Positions 6,851 to 15,093 of a stretch of DNA of 64,000 bases are shown in pieces. Under the pieces are notes generated by a model. That model searched no databases, had not been told where the DNA came from, and saw only the letters and a program-made list of their open reading frames with translations. How positions within the stretch are numbered: the first letter of the stretch is position 1; every line of letters begins with the position of its first letter. The stretch comes from Corynebacterium spheniscorum (GTDB lineage Bacteria > Actinomycetota > Actinomycetes > Mycobacteriales > Mycobacteriaceae): positions 1 to 64,000 of the forward strand of contig NZ_FOPJ01000009.1 in NCBI RefSeq assembly GCF_900113445.1, read 5' to 3'. A program made the translations under genes and the position numbers.

Positions 6851-8877
6851 TGATTGCTGGACTGCATATTGGTGCTGAACTCAAGCGATTTTTTGCCGGC
6901 AAACTCCCACCGGTTGCCCTGGTGATGATCGTGCTCCTCCCCCTGATCTTCGGCGGGCTTTTCGTGTGGAGTTATTTCGACCCGATTGGTGGGCTCTCGC
7001 GGCTCCCCGTAGCAGTGGTGAACTCCGATGAGGGCGCGGATACCCCAGATGGTTTCCAAAAAGCCGGTGATGAAGTCACCGCATCTTTAATGAAGAATGA
7101 GCGCGTCAACTTCATTGAAGCTACGGCCGAAGAAGCCAAAGACGGTGTGGCTGATGGCACTTACTACTTCGCCATTGAGCTTCCTGAAGACTTCACTGAA
7201 GCCGCTACCAGCGTGAATAGTGATAACCCGCGTAGTGCGACCATTAATACTGCCTTCAATAACACCAATGGTTTTATTGCCACCATGTTGGGCACCAATG
7301 TCACCCGTGAGGTCGTCGATACTGTCGACCGCGAACTCGGGGCAAAGGTTACTGGCCAATTATTGGTGGGCTTTAGCACTATCGGTGAAGGCATGGATGC
7401 CGCCGCCGAAGGCTCCGGGAAACTCCATGAAGGCGCTAGTAGCGCCCACGATGGTGCCGCGAAATTAGCTGATGGCGCGAATAAGCTTCATGGTGGTGCC
7501 CAAAGTGCCCACGAAGGTGCCGCAAAGCTAGCAGATGGTGCCGCCAAACTCGATGATGGTTTAGGCACCGCACATAATGGTGCCGCGCAATTAGCCCAAG
7601 GTTTAGCCGCCCTAGATGCCGCCACGGATCGCCTCGGTGAAGGCGCTGGCCAAGTATCCGGTGGGGTAGACACCCTGGTAGGTGGCGCCAACCAACTCAA
7701 TAACCAAGTCACCGCAGCGCGTGACCAAGTGGTGGCCCCGCTGGTGAATATTTCTGCGCAACTACGCGCCATTAACCTTCCCCAAACCATTGATCTGGCT
7801 AACCAAGCAGATCAGGTGATCGCCCAACTACAGGCGAACCCGCAACAAGATATTCTCAGCAAGCTCGCGCAGCTTTCTGCTGGTGCCGCAGAGATCCACC
7901 GTCAACTCAGCGACCCCACAGCGGAGTACCGCTCCGGGGTGGACCGTGCCGCAGCGGCCTCCCAAAAACTCGAACAGGGCCTTTCCACCTTGAAGGATGG
8001 CTCCGGGAAGCTGGTAGTGGGTGCCCAAACACTTGCTGATGGCAGCTCTAAACTTGTGGATGGCTCCCAACAGCTTTCCGTTGGTGCCACGCAGCTACGT
8101 GATGGGCTAGTCCAACTGGATGCCGGCTCCGGGGAATTGAACTTAAAGATCTCTGAAGGCGCCCAACAAGTACCGCGCTTCCCAGAAAACATTCGCGATG
8201 CAGCTGCACGCTCTGCCTCCAGCCCGGTTGAGGAACGCCTGGTTGCCCAGGAGATGACCAAGTTCGGTGTGGGCCTGGCTCCCTTCTTTATCTCACTAGG
8301 GCTCTTTATGGGCGGCACTGTGATGTTCATGTTGTTGCATGCCATCCAACGCCGTGCTGTGGATTCCGGGTTGAACCCACTGCGCGTGGCCCTAGCCACC
8401 TATATCCCGGCACTGCTGGTTGGTTTCGCGCAAGCCACCGTCATGTGGTTGGTGCTGACCTACCTGATTGGCTTAGCACCGGATCATAAGTTGGGACTGT
8501 GGTTCTCCATGCTGGGGATTTCCGCGACCTTTGTGGCCGTTACCCACGGGATTAACGCTTTGGTGGGTGCTGCCGCTGGCCGTGTGGTGTGTTTGATCTT
8601 CATGGCCTTGCAATTGGTCTCCTCCGGTGGTCTTTATCCACCGGAAACCCAACCGGCTTTCTTAAGGTGGGTACACACCTGGGATCCCATGACCTTTAGC
8701 GTGAATCTCTTGCGCGAAATGATCGTGGGCTCCATGCCGGGGCCTGATCACCGCTTGATTCAAGCCATTATTGTGCTGGCGTTTGTGTGGGCTATTGCGC
8801 TGTGCGTGAGCACCTACTCGGCCTGGCGGGATCGCATTGTGAAGGCGAAGGATCTGCACCCAGAACTCGCTCTCTAA
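6850..8877 (+). CDS. YhgE/Pip-domain membrane exporter
   Basis: A 675-residue membrane protein of the YhgE/Pip (phage-infection-protein-like) family, related to ABC-2 type permeases. It has one N-terminal membrane segment (about residues 19-40) and a large extracytoplasmic region. Residues about 190-430 of that region are tandem repeats of a GAxKLxDGAxxLxxG type, forming a long helical stalk. About five C-terminal membrane segments follow (about 473-660). Family members are linked to export of lipids, peptides or drugs and, in Gram-positives, to ESX-like systems; the substrate here is unknown. It is translationally coupled to the ATPase-like gene and divergent from a TetR gene, which suggests an inducible efflux system. 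No clear terminator separates it from the helicase gene. Confidence 0.85.
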   Translation: MIAGLHIGAELKRFFAGKLPPVALVMIVLLPLIFGGLFVWSYFDPIGGLSRLPVAVVNSDEGADTPDGFQKAGDEVTASLMKNERVNFIEATAEEAKDGVADGTYYFAIELPEDFTEAATSVNSDNPRSATINTAFNNTNGFIATMLGTNVTREVVDTVDRELGAKVTGQLLVGFSTIGEGMDAAAEGSGKLHEGASSAHDGAAKLADGANKLHGGAQSAHEGAAKLADGAAKLDDGLGTAHNGAAQLAQGLAALDAATDRLGEGAGQVSGGVDTLVGGANQLNNQVTAARDQVVAPLVNISAQLRAINLPQTIDLANQADQVIAQLQANPQQDILSKLAQLSAGAAEIHRQLSDPTAEYRSGVDRAAAASQKLEQGLSTLKDGSGKLVVGAQTLADGSSKLVDGSQQLSVGATQLRDGLVQLDAGSGELNLKISEGAQQVPRFPENIRDAAARSASSPVEERLVAQEMTKFGVGLAPFFISLGLFMGGTVMFMLLHAIQRRAVDSGLNPLRVALATYIPALLVGFAQATVMWLVLTYLIGLAPDHKLGLWFSMLGISATFVAVTHGINALVGAAAGRVVCLIFMALQLVSSGGLYPPETQPAFLRWVHTWDPMTFSVNLLREMIVGSMPGPDHRLIQAIIVLAFVWAIALCVSTYSAWRDRIVKAKDLHPELAL

Positions 8878-8885
8878 AAACCGCC

Positions 8886-8919
8886 GCCATGCGGGGGTAG
8901 CGGCGAGAAGCCGCATGGC
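8886..8919 (+). repeat. 9-bp inverted repeat at the helicase start
   Basis: GCCATGCGG (8886-8894) pairs perfectly with CCGCATGGC (8911-8919) across 16 nt. The second arm contains the ATG at 8915, the first possible start of the next gene. There is no T run, so it is not a standard terminator. Confidence 0.6.
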
Positions 8920-8932
8920 AGAATCAGAGGGC

Positions 8933-11900
8933 ATGGACGCAGCTGAACTCCAGGGACTCTTGGTCGCCGCCAAGCACCACTACGACATAGGGTGCCGCGT
9001 GGCGGCCATTACTCGTTTCATTCCCCGAGAGTTCATCACCCAGGCCATAGAGCAGCCCGATGATGAGCCGATGCCGCAGCTGCTCGACCACCTACACGGC
9101 AGCGTGGATAACACCGTGGAGCTGGCAGCGGATCATCACCTCATTGCCGCACCCATGTGGCATTACCCGCATGGGTGGTTGTTGCTTAGCCGTATCGCGC
9201 AGTTGCCGCGCTGGGCAATCGCCGAGTTAGATCATGCCCACACGCTTTCAATTGAGCTACCGCAGCTTATGCGCGAGGCCAATGTGCAACCTGAACGTGG
9301 CATCTGGGGATTGGTGAAACGCCTGGTTGATCCCCAAAAAGAACAGCGCGCTGCTTATGCCCAACAGCTGCTGTGGGAGTTTGCCAGCGACCCCGATAGG
9401 TATGTGCTCTACCAGCGGGTCGCGGATCGCCTGCCGGAGCTGGAATCAGCTTTAGCTGAAGAAAATCGCTTCGATGGCTTCAACCCGCTTCGCCTGGGGT
9501 ACCCCTACCGCGATATTGGGGAAGGCATTATTATCCGCACCCTCGGCAAGCACTTGGCCGAGGAAGCAGCCGAGGACCCAGACCTCGAAGAACCTAAAGC
9601 CATTGCAGCACCTGAGGACCAAGAACTTGCCTTTCTTGATGTAGAAAAACTTTGGCAGCTGATGCCGGTGCTGCGGCGGGTAGAAAATCATCCGGATTCT
9701 CTGCCGAACCTGCGCGCTGAAGCCCAAACTGCTCTTAATGCACTGCGCGGTGAGCGGGCGGAAATTATTTTGCGCCAACTCCCGGTAGAGATGCTCAAAG
9801 AAGTCACGGCAGATCGGCTACGAACCCAAGGGCTTGAAACCATTGGGGTGTTTTCAGCCCAAGATGTGTTGGACACTGATGCGCAGCAGCTTGCGCATGT
9901 CAATGGCATTGGGGAGAAAACCGCAAGGCGCTTAAGGGCAGCTGCCTACACCATGCGTAATGAAGCGCTTGGCGGTGGTACCCGCGCGCATACTTTGCTG
10001 AGTGAGGCACAGAACCAAGCCCACAAAGAGGCAGAGGACTCTTACCCAGGAGGGCCCGAGGCCCCAGATGGCCCGAGTAAAGAAATGCAGCGTGCTTTAG
10101 AAGCCGCGCGCACGCAATCGACTAGCCAGATCGCCATTGGTTCCGACCCCACCAAAGCCGCCACTACCTTGGTCGGGGTGTTGGGGCGTTACGCCCCCTA
10201 TGAGGAAGAAGATGAACCCTACCGCGAGCGCCGCACCCGGCTGATGGATGCCCTCATCCCACTTATCCGCCAGCTACCTCAACTAGGCACCCAAGGTGGG
10301 GATAATCCCTTCCACACCCCGGAATGCGCCATTGTGGGGCCCCATGCCAAAAAATATTGCGCGCAACTTGAAGACGATATGCGCTGGGCTATCGCCAACC
10401 CGCAGCTTTTAGATCCCACCGCCACCGAAGGTTTTGGGCGTAACCAGGGAAGCATCACCCTGAATTATCAGCTGGGTAAGTGGGAGGACTATCTTGAGCG
10501 CCCCGCCTACTACCAGGGCCTATTAGCCAAGCTTTTAAGCCATGAGAACACCCGCGGCTCTGAAGCGCACCTAAGCGAAGAGATCCTCGAAGCGATCCGC
10601 AATACTCCGCTGGATCGCAGCCTGCTGCATGATTTAAGCCTGCGCGGCTACCAGTCCTTTGGTGCCCGCTATGGGATTGTGCAGCGCAAAGTCTTAATCG
10701 GCGATGAGATGGGCTTAGGTAAAACCATTGAAGCTATCGCCATTGCCGCTCACTTGCATGCCACGAGGTCTCAAGATTTCCGCAGCTTGGTGATTTGCCC
10801 GGCCAGTGTGCTGATCAACTGGGCCCGAGAGATCGAGAACTTTAGTTACCTGAAGGTGCACCGCGCCCATGGCCCGGAAAAGGACGCTGCGCTAAAAAGG
10901 TGGCGCAAACAGGGCGGGGTGTGCATCTGTACTTTTGAAGGCTCCCGGGTTTTGGAGCTGGGGGAGCCGGACTTAGTGATTGTGGATGAGGCGCACTACA
11001 TCAAAAACCCGGAGGCCAAGCGCTCCCAAGCTGCCGCTGGGTTTATTAAGACCGCGCAATATGCGGTACTGATGACGGGTACTCCCTTAGAAAACCGCCT
11101 GGAAGAATTCAACACCCTCCTGGGGTACCTAAACCCTGAGGTGGTGCCGCAGAACCCCGAGTCCATTACTAGCGATCAATACCGCAGGTTGATTGCACCA
11201 GTGTATTTGCGCCGCACCCAACAAGATGTGCTGGATGAACTACCTGCCATGCAATTTAGCCAGGACTTTATTGAGCTTTCTGAAGAAGAAGAGCGCATCT
11301 ATCGCCACACGGTAGAAGAAGGCAATTGGATGGGGATGCGCCAAGCCTGCCTGGGCATTGGGGCTAGCGGTACCTCTTCTAAGATGACGCGCCTGGTAGA
11401 GATCGTGGATTCAGCACGATCTGAAGACCGCAAGGTGGTGGTGTTTAGCTACTTCCTAGGCGCCTTGGAGTTAGCGGCCTATGCGGTTCCAGATGAACTA
11501 TTGGTGGGCACGATTAGCGGCAAGGTAAGCCCAAAGGATCGCCAAAAAATGGTGGATGAATTAGGCAGTGCACCTGCTGGGGCGGTGCTGCTTTCTCAAA
11601 TCACCGCCGGGGGAGTGGGGCTTAATATCCAGGCCGCCAGCGTGGTGGTGATCATGGAACCGCAACTTACCCCCAGTAAAGAATCCCAGGCCATTGCTCG
11701 CTCCCGGCGGATGGGTCAGCTGCATACCGTGGATGTGCACTACCTGGTGGCGGAAAATACGGTGGATGAGCGCATTATCGAGATCCTGAACACCAAGCGC
11801 CAAATTTTTGCCGATTATGCTCAAGACAGCATTATGGCAAGCGCTGATGACGCAGTAGATATTTCTGAGCTTTCCCTTGCCGCGGAAGTAATTGCCAAGG

Positions 11901-12013
11901 AACGTCAGCGTTTGGGGTATACGAACTCCGGCATGAAAGAAGAAGGCGCGGCGCCCGAAGGTTCTGAAACGGCCTTCGACCCTCTGCCCACCGCGAGCGA
12001 GGATCTCGAATAA
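8933..12013 (+). CDS. SNF2-type DEAD/DEAH helicase with internal helix-hairpin-helix
   Basis: A large (about 1026-residue) superfamily 2 protein. The C-terminal half is a Swi2/Snf2-type motor: Walker A in GDEMGLGKTIEA (about residue 593), the DEAH box in VIVDEAHYIKN (about 682), motif III-like TGTPLENRLEEFN, and the C-terminal lobe with ITAGGVGLNIQ and ARSRRMGQ (about 885-930). Residues about 290-345 form a helix-hairpin-helix DNA-binding module (HVNGIGEKTARRLRAAA). The first about 280 residues are unrecognised. Such motors translocate on duplex DNA and remodel bound protein; a repair or nucleoid role is inferred. The start is uncertain: ATG 8915 is in frame but lies in an inverted repeat. 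ATG 8933 is preceded at 8 nt by CAGAAT with an extended TGG, as expected for a leaderless transcript, and is preferred here. Confidence 0.82.
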   Translation: MDAAELQGLLVAAKHHYDIGCRVAAITRFIPREFITQAIEQPDDEPMPQLLDHLHGSVDNTVELAADHHLIAAPMWHYPHGWLLLSRIAQLPRWAIAELDHAHTLSIELPQLMREANVQPERGIWGLVKRLVDPQKEQRAAYAQQLLWEFASDPDRYVLYQRVADRLPELESALAEENRFDGFNPLRLGYPYRDIGEGIIIRTLGKHLAEEAAEDPDLEEPKAIAAPEDQELAFLDVEKLWQLMPVLRRVENHPDSLPNLRAEAQTALNALRGERAEIILRQLPVEMLKEVTADRLRTQGLETIGVFSAQDVLDTDAQQLAHVNGIGEKTARRLRAAAYTMRNEALGGGTRAHTLLSEAQNQAHKEAEDSYPGGPEAPDGPSKEMQRALEAARTQSTSQIAIGSDPTKAATTLVGVLGRYAPYEEEDEPYRERRTRLMDALIPLIRQLPQLGTQGGDNPFHTPECAIVGPHAKKYCAQLEDDMRWAIANPQLLDPTATEGFGRNQGSITLNYQLGKWEDYLERPAYYQGLLAKLLSHENTRGSEAHLSEEILEAIRNTPLDRSLLHDLSLRGYQSFGARYGIVQRKVLIGDEMGLGKTIEAIAIAAHLHATRSQDFRSLVICPASVLINWAREIENFSYLKVHRAHGPEKDAALKRWRKQGGVCICTFEGSRVLELGEPDLVIVDEAHYIKNPEAKRSQAAAGFIKTAQYAVLMTGTPLENRLEEFNTLLGYLNPEVVPQNPESITSDQYRRLIAPVYLRRTQQDVLDELPAMQFSQDFIELSEEEERIYRHTVEEGNWMGMRQACLGIGASGTSSKMTRLVEIVDSARSEDRKVVVFSYFLGALELAAYAVPDELLVGTISGKVSPKDRQKMVDELGSAPAGAVLLSQITAGGVGLNIQAASVVVIMEPQLTPSKESQAIARSRRMGQLHTVDVHYLVAENTVDERIIEILNTKRQIFADYAQDSIMASADDAVDISELSLAAEVIAKERQRLGYTNSGMKEEGAAPEGSETAFDPLPTASEDLE

Positions 12014-12026
12014 AGCTCAGCAGGAA

Positions 12027-12059
12027 AAAACGCGCCGCCAGCGTTGGGCGACGCGTTTT
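12027..12059. terminator. Bidirectional terminator between convergent genes
   Basis: AAAACGCG (12027-12034) pairs with CGCGTTTT (12052-12059), and the inner bases extend the stem. With A and T runs on the two sides it can serve both the helicase gene and the convergent metallopeptidase gene. Confidence 0.75.
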
Positions 12060-12089
12060 AAAAGGCTGTGGGTGATATTCAGCGGCGAA

Positions 12090-12992
12090 TTAGTCGCGGT
12101 ATTGTCCGCGCTCGAGGAAGTCGCAGGAAGACATTTTGCCGGAATTATAGCCAGCTAAGAATGCCTGCTCGCGCATATCAGAGGAACCATGGGTCCACTG
12201 ATCAGGGCGAACATGGCCAGAGGAACGCTCCTGGATATTGTCATCGCCCACGGAACGCACGGTGGCGAGCGCGGTACGCACCTGGTCTTCGGTGATCGGT
12301 TCGAGCATGGCGTCGGGGCCGTTATCGGCGTGGTGTGCCCACACCCCGGCATAACAATCCGCCTGAGTTTCGATCTTCACCGCATTAGAATCAGCGCCGG
12401 GATCATTGTAGTTGGATAACCCCAGGGTGCCTTCGAGGTTTTGCACATGGTGCCCGAATTCATGGGCCACGATATAAGATTCCGCCAGTGGCGCATCAAC
12501 GCCACCTAATTGGCGTAATTGCTGGAAGAAAGAGGTATCGAAATAGGCGGTGGAATCCGCGGGGCAATAGAAAGGACCGGTGGCGGATTGTGCCATGCCG
12601 CACCCGGTATTAGTGGCGCCATCAAAAACCACCAACCCGGGCGGGGTGTAATCAATGCCAGCCTGTGCGGGCAGTAATTCTTCCCATAAGTTATTCACCG
12701 AAATGCCGGTGAATTCCACGCGGCAATCCGCATATTTATTAGCGTCCTCGCCGGTTTGGCAATGATCCAAACCGCCACCTTCTTCACCAGATTGCGCGTT
12801 CTGCCCGGGCGGGAGCTGGCCTTGCTCACCTAAAATCCCGCCCAGATCACCAGGGTTTCCGCCCATGAGCAGGAATAACCCCACAATTAAAAGGGTGCCG
12901 ATGCCACCGCCGGCAGCAACCATGGGGCCGCGGCCACCACCGCCGCGGCGGGCATAATTGCCCTCTTTATGAACATCACCTCTAAAAGTCAT
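12090..12992 (-). CDS. Neutral zinc metallopeptidase (YpfJ family)
   Basis: About 300 residues: a short basic, glycine-rich N-terminus, one membrane segment (MVAAGGGIGTLLIVGLFLLM, about residues 24-43), then an extracytoplasmic domain. That domain carries the zincin motif HEFGHH in VAHEFGHHVQNL and the STAYFDTSFF and QADCYAGVWAHH segments typical of the YpfJ/neutral zinc metallopeptidase family. It is probably a membrane-anchored outward-facing protease; substrates are unknown. The frame stays open further upstream into aspS antisense, but ATG 12992 gives the family-like N-terminus, and the upstream extension has no domain. It converges with the helicase gene and is divergent from aspS. Confidence 0.85.
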   Translation of the reverse strand: MTFRGDVHKEGNYARRGGGGRGPMVAAGGGIGTLLIVGLFLLMGGNPGDLGGILGEQGQLPPGQNAQSGEEGGGLDHCQTGEDANKYADCRVEFTGISVNNLWEELLPAQAGIDYTPPGLVVFDGATNTGCGMAQSATGPFYCPADSTAYFDTSFFQQLRQLGGVDAPLAESYIVAHEFGHHVQNLEGTLGLSNYNDPGADSNAVKIETQADCYAGVWAHHADNGPDAMLEPITEDQVRTALATVRSVGDDNIQERSSGHVRPDQWTHGSSDMREQAFLAGYNSGKMSSCDFLERGQYRD

Positions 12993-13033
12993 AAGCCCAA
13001 GTTTCTCATATGCGCGCGCATGCATGGGACACA

Positions 13034-13075
13034 TACCCCCGCCGGAGGCGTACCCCCGCCGGAGGCGTACCCCCG
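13034..13075. repeat. Short tandem repeat between the metallopeptidase gene and aspS
   Basis: The 17-bp unit TACCCCCGCCGGAGGCG occurs twice in tandem (13034-13050, 13051-13067), followed by the first 8 bases of a third copy. Each unit contains an imperfect CGCC/GGCG palindrome. Function unknown. Confidence 0.8.
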
Positions 13076-13142
13076 ACACCGCACACACCCTAACCCACGC
13101 GCCCTCGCACACCCCAGCACCCCAACTACACCCGCGGTGGCG

Positions 13143-13148
13143 TAAAAT
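13143..13148 (+). promoter_or_regulatory. aspS: Candidate -10 element for aspS
   Basis: TAAAAT, 49 bp before the aspS start codon, is a good match to the -10 consensus. No recognisable -35 precedes it. AAAGGA at 13177-13182 is the nearest ribosome-binding-like sequence, 14 nt from the GTG start. Confidence 0.45.
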
Positions 13149-13196
13149 CACCCGGCAGATCACTCTCCACAATTTGAAAGGACAGGGGCCACCACA

Positions 13197-14975
13197 GTGC
13201 TGCGCACCCATCTTGCGGGGGAACTCCGCAAAGAAACAGCTGGACAGACCGTCACCCTCACCGGTTGGGTCTCCCGCCGCCGCGACCATGGCGGCGTCAT
13301 TTTCATTGATCTGCGCGATCGCTCCGGCATCGCCCAGGTCGTTTTCCGTGATGCCAATGTCGCCGAAGCCGCGCACGCTCTGCGCAGCGAATATTGCATC
13401 AAGGTCACCGGTGTCGTGGAAAACCGCCCCGAGGGTTCCGAGAACCCCAACCTCGCCTCCGGCGATATTGAGGTCAACGTCAAGGAACTCGAGGTCCTCA
13501 ACGCTGCCGCCGCCCTGCCTTTCCAAATCGAAGACGCCTCCTCCTCCGGCGAGGTCGGCGAAGAAACCCGCCTGCGCTACCGCTACCTGGACCTTCGCCG
13601 CCCCGCCCAAGCAGAGGCCTTAAAGCTGCGCTCGCAGGCCAATGCCGCGGCCCGCAAGGTGCTCGAAGCCCACGACTTCGTGGAAATCGAAACCCCCACC
13701 TTGACCCGCTCCACTCCCGAAGGTGCCCGCGACTTCCTGGTGCCCGCGCGTTTAAAGCCCGGGAGCTTCTATGCGCTCCCGCAATCTCCGCAGCTTTTCA
13801 AGCAGCTGCTCATGGTTGCCGGCATGGAACGCTACTACCAGATCGCTCGCTGCTACCGCGATGAAGATTTCCGTGCTGATCGCCAACCGGAATTCACCCA
13901 GCTCGATATTGAGATGTCTTTTATCGACCAAGAAGACATCATCGCACTTGGCGAAGAGATCGTCGCCGAGCTATGGAAGCTCATCGGCTATGAGATTCCG
14001 CTGCCGATCCCGCGCATGACCTATGCCGAAGCCATGAAGCGTTATGGCTCCGATAAGCCGGACCTGCGTTTTGATATTGAGATCACCGAGTGCACCGAGT
14101 TCTTCGCCAACACCACCTTCCGCGTGTTCCAAAATGAATACGTCGGCGCCGTGGTGATGGAAGGTGGTGCCTCCCAGCCGCGCCGCCAGCTTGATGCTTG
14201 GCAGGACTGGGCCCGCCAGCGCGGCGCCAAAGGCCTGGCCTACATCCTGGTCGGCGAAGACGGCGAACTCGCCGGCCCCGTGGCTAAGAACATCACCGAA
14301 GAAGAACGCGCCGGCATTGCCGCCCACGTTGGCGCCAAACCCGGTGACTGCATCTTCTTCGCCGCCGGTGACACCAAGTCCTCCCGCGCGCTGTTGGGTG
14401 CCGCCCGCGGCGAAATCGCCCGCAAGCTGGACCTCATCAAGGACGGCGACTGGGCCTTTGTGTGGATCGTGGATGCTCCCATGTTCGAGCCTTCCGCTGA
14501 TGCCACCGCCAGCGGCGATGTCGCTCTTGGTCACTCCGCATGGACCGCGGTGCACCACGCCTTTACCTCCCCGAAGCCGGAATGCCTCGACACCTTCGAC
14601 GAGAACCCCGGCGAGGCCCTGTCCTACGCCTATGACATTGTCTGCAATGGCAATGAGATCGGCGGCGGTTCCATCCGTATCCACCAGCGCGATGTCCAGG
14701 AGCGCGTCTTCAAGGTCATGGGCATCACGGAGGAAGAAGCCCGCGAGAAATTCGGCTTCCTGCTCGACGCTTTCGCTTTCGGCGCCCCGCCCCACGGCGG
14801 CATCGCCTTCGGCTGGGATCGCGTGGTCTCGCTGCTCGGCGGCCACGAATCCATCCGCGACGTCATCGCCTTCCCCAAGTCCGGTGGCGGCGTGGACCCG
14901 CTGACCGACGCGCCTGCCCCCATTACGCCGCAGCAGCGTAAGGAAGCCGGCATCGACGCCAAGCCCGCCAAGTAA
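13197..14975 (+). CDS. aspS: Aspartyl-tRNA synthetase (bacterial type)
   Basis: Charges tRNA-Asp with aspartate. The 592-residue class II synthetase has the N-terminal OB anticodon-binding domain ([20 protein letters not shown]), motif 2 ([19 protein letters not shown]) and the bacterial insertion domain. Motif 3 is also present ([15 protein letters not shown], near residue 540). Its length matches the bacterial AspRS family. GTG 13197 yields the standard start [10 protein letters not shown]. Actinobacterial AspRS enzymes are often non-discriminating where AsnRS is absent; that cannot be judged from this window. The gene stands alone between a divergent peptidase gene and a convergent permease gene. 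Confidence 0.97.
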   Translation: MLRTHLAGELRKETAGQTVTLTGWVSRRRDHGGVIFIDLRDRSGIAQVVFRDANVAEAAHALRSEYCIKVTGVVENRPEGSENPNLASGDIEVNVKELEVLNAAAALPFQIEDASSSGEVGEETRLRYRYLDLRRPAQAEALKLRSQANAAARKVLEAHDFVEIETPTLTRSTPEGARDFLVPARLKPGSFYALPQSPQLFKQLLMVAGMERYYQIARCYRDEDFRADRQPEFTQLDIEMSFIDQEDIIALGEEIVAELWKLIGYEIPLPIPRMTYAEAMKRYGSDKPDLRFDIEITECTEFFANTTFRVFQNEYVGAVVMEGGASQPRRQLDAWQDWARQRGAKGLAYILVGEDGELAGPVAKNITEEERAGIAAHVGAKPGDCIFFAAGDTKSSRALLGAARGEIARKLDLIKDGDWAFVWIVDAPMFEPSADATASGDVALGHSAWTAVHHAFTSPKPECLDTFDENPGEALSYAYDIVCNGNEIGGGSIRIHQRDVQERVFKVMGITEEEAREKFGFLLDAFAFGAPPHGGIAFGWDRVVSLLGGHESIRDVIAFPKSGGGVDPLTDAPAPITPQQRKEAGIDAKPAK

Positions 14976-14979
14976 AAGA

Positions 14980-15015
14980 AAAACGCGCGAAGGGGTGCTC
15001 GCGCGTTTTCTTTTT
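14980..15015. terminator. Terminator between aspS and the convergent permease gene
   Basis: AAAACGCGCGA (14980-14990) pairs with TCGCGCGTTTT (14999-15009), an 11-bp perfect stem with an 8-nt loop, followed by CTTTTT. A run of A on the other side makes it potentially bidirectional. Confidence 0.9.
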
Positions 15016-15093
15016 GCTTTATTCGAGATCGGGGGGCCACGGTCTGCAGGTCAGGGCACCCGAGGTGCCCTCCCGCAGCTATGCCGCACCTAT

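Noticed and set aside
12090..13610. 506-residue minus-strand frame joining the metallopeptidase to a long N-terminal part
   Set aside because: The part upstream of 12992 is antisense to aspS and crosses the intergenic repeats; it has no domain. The peptidase start at ATG 12992 fits the family.
13971..14846. 291-residue minus-strand frame
   Set aside because: Antisense to the well-supported aspS gene.
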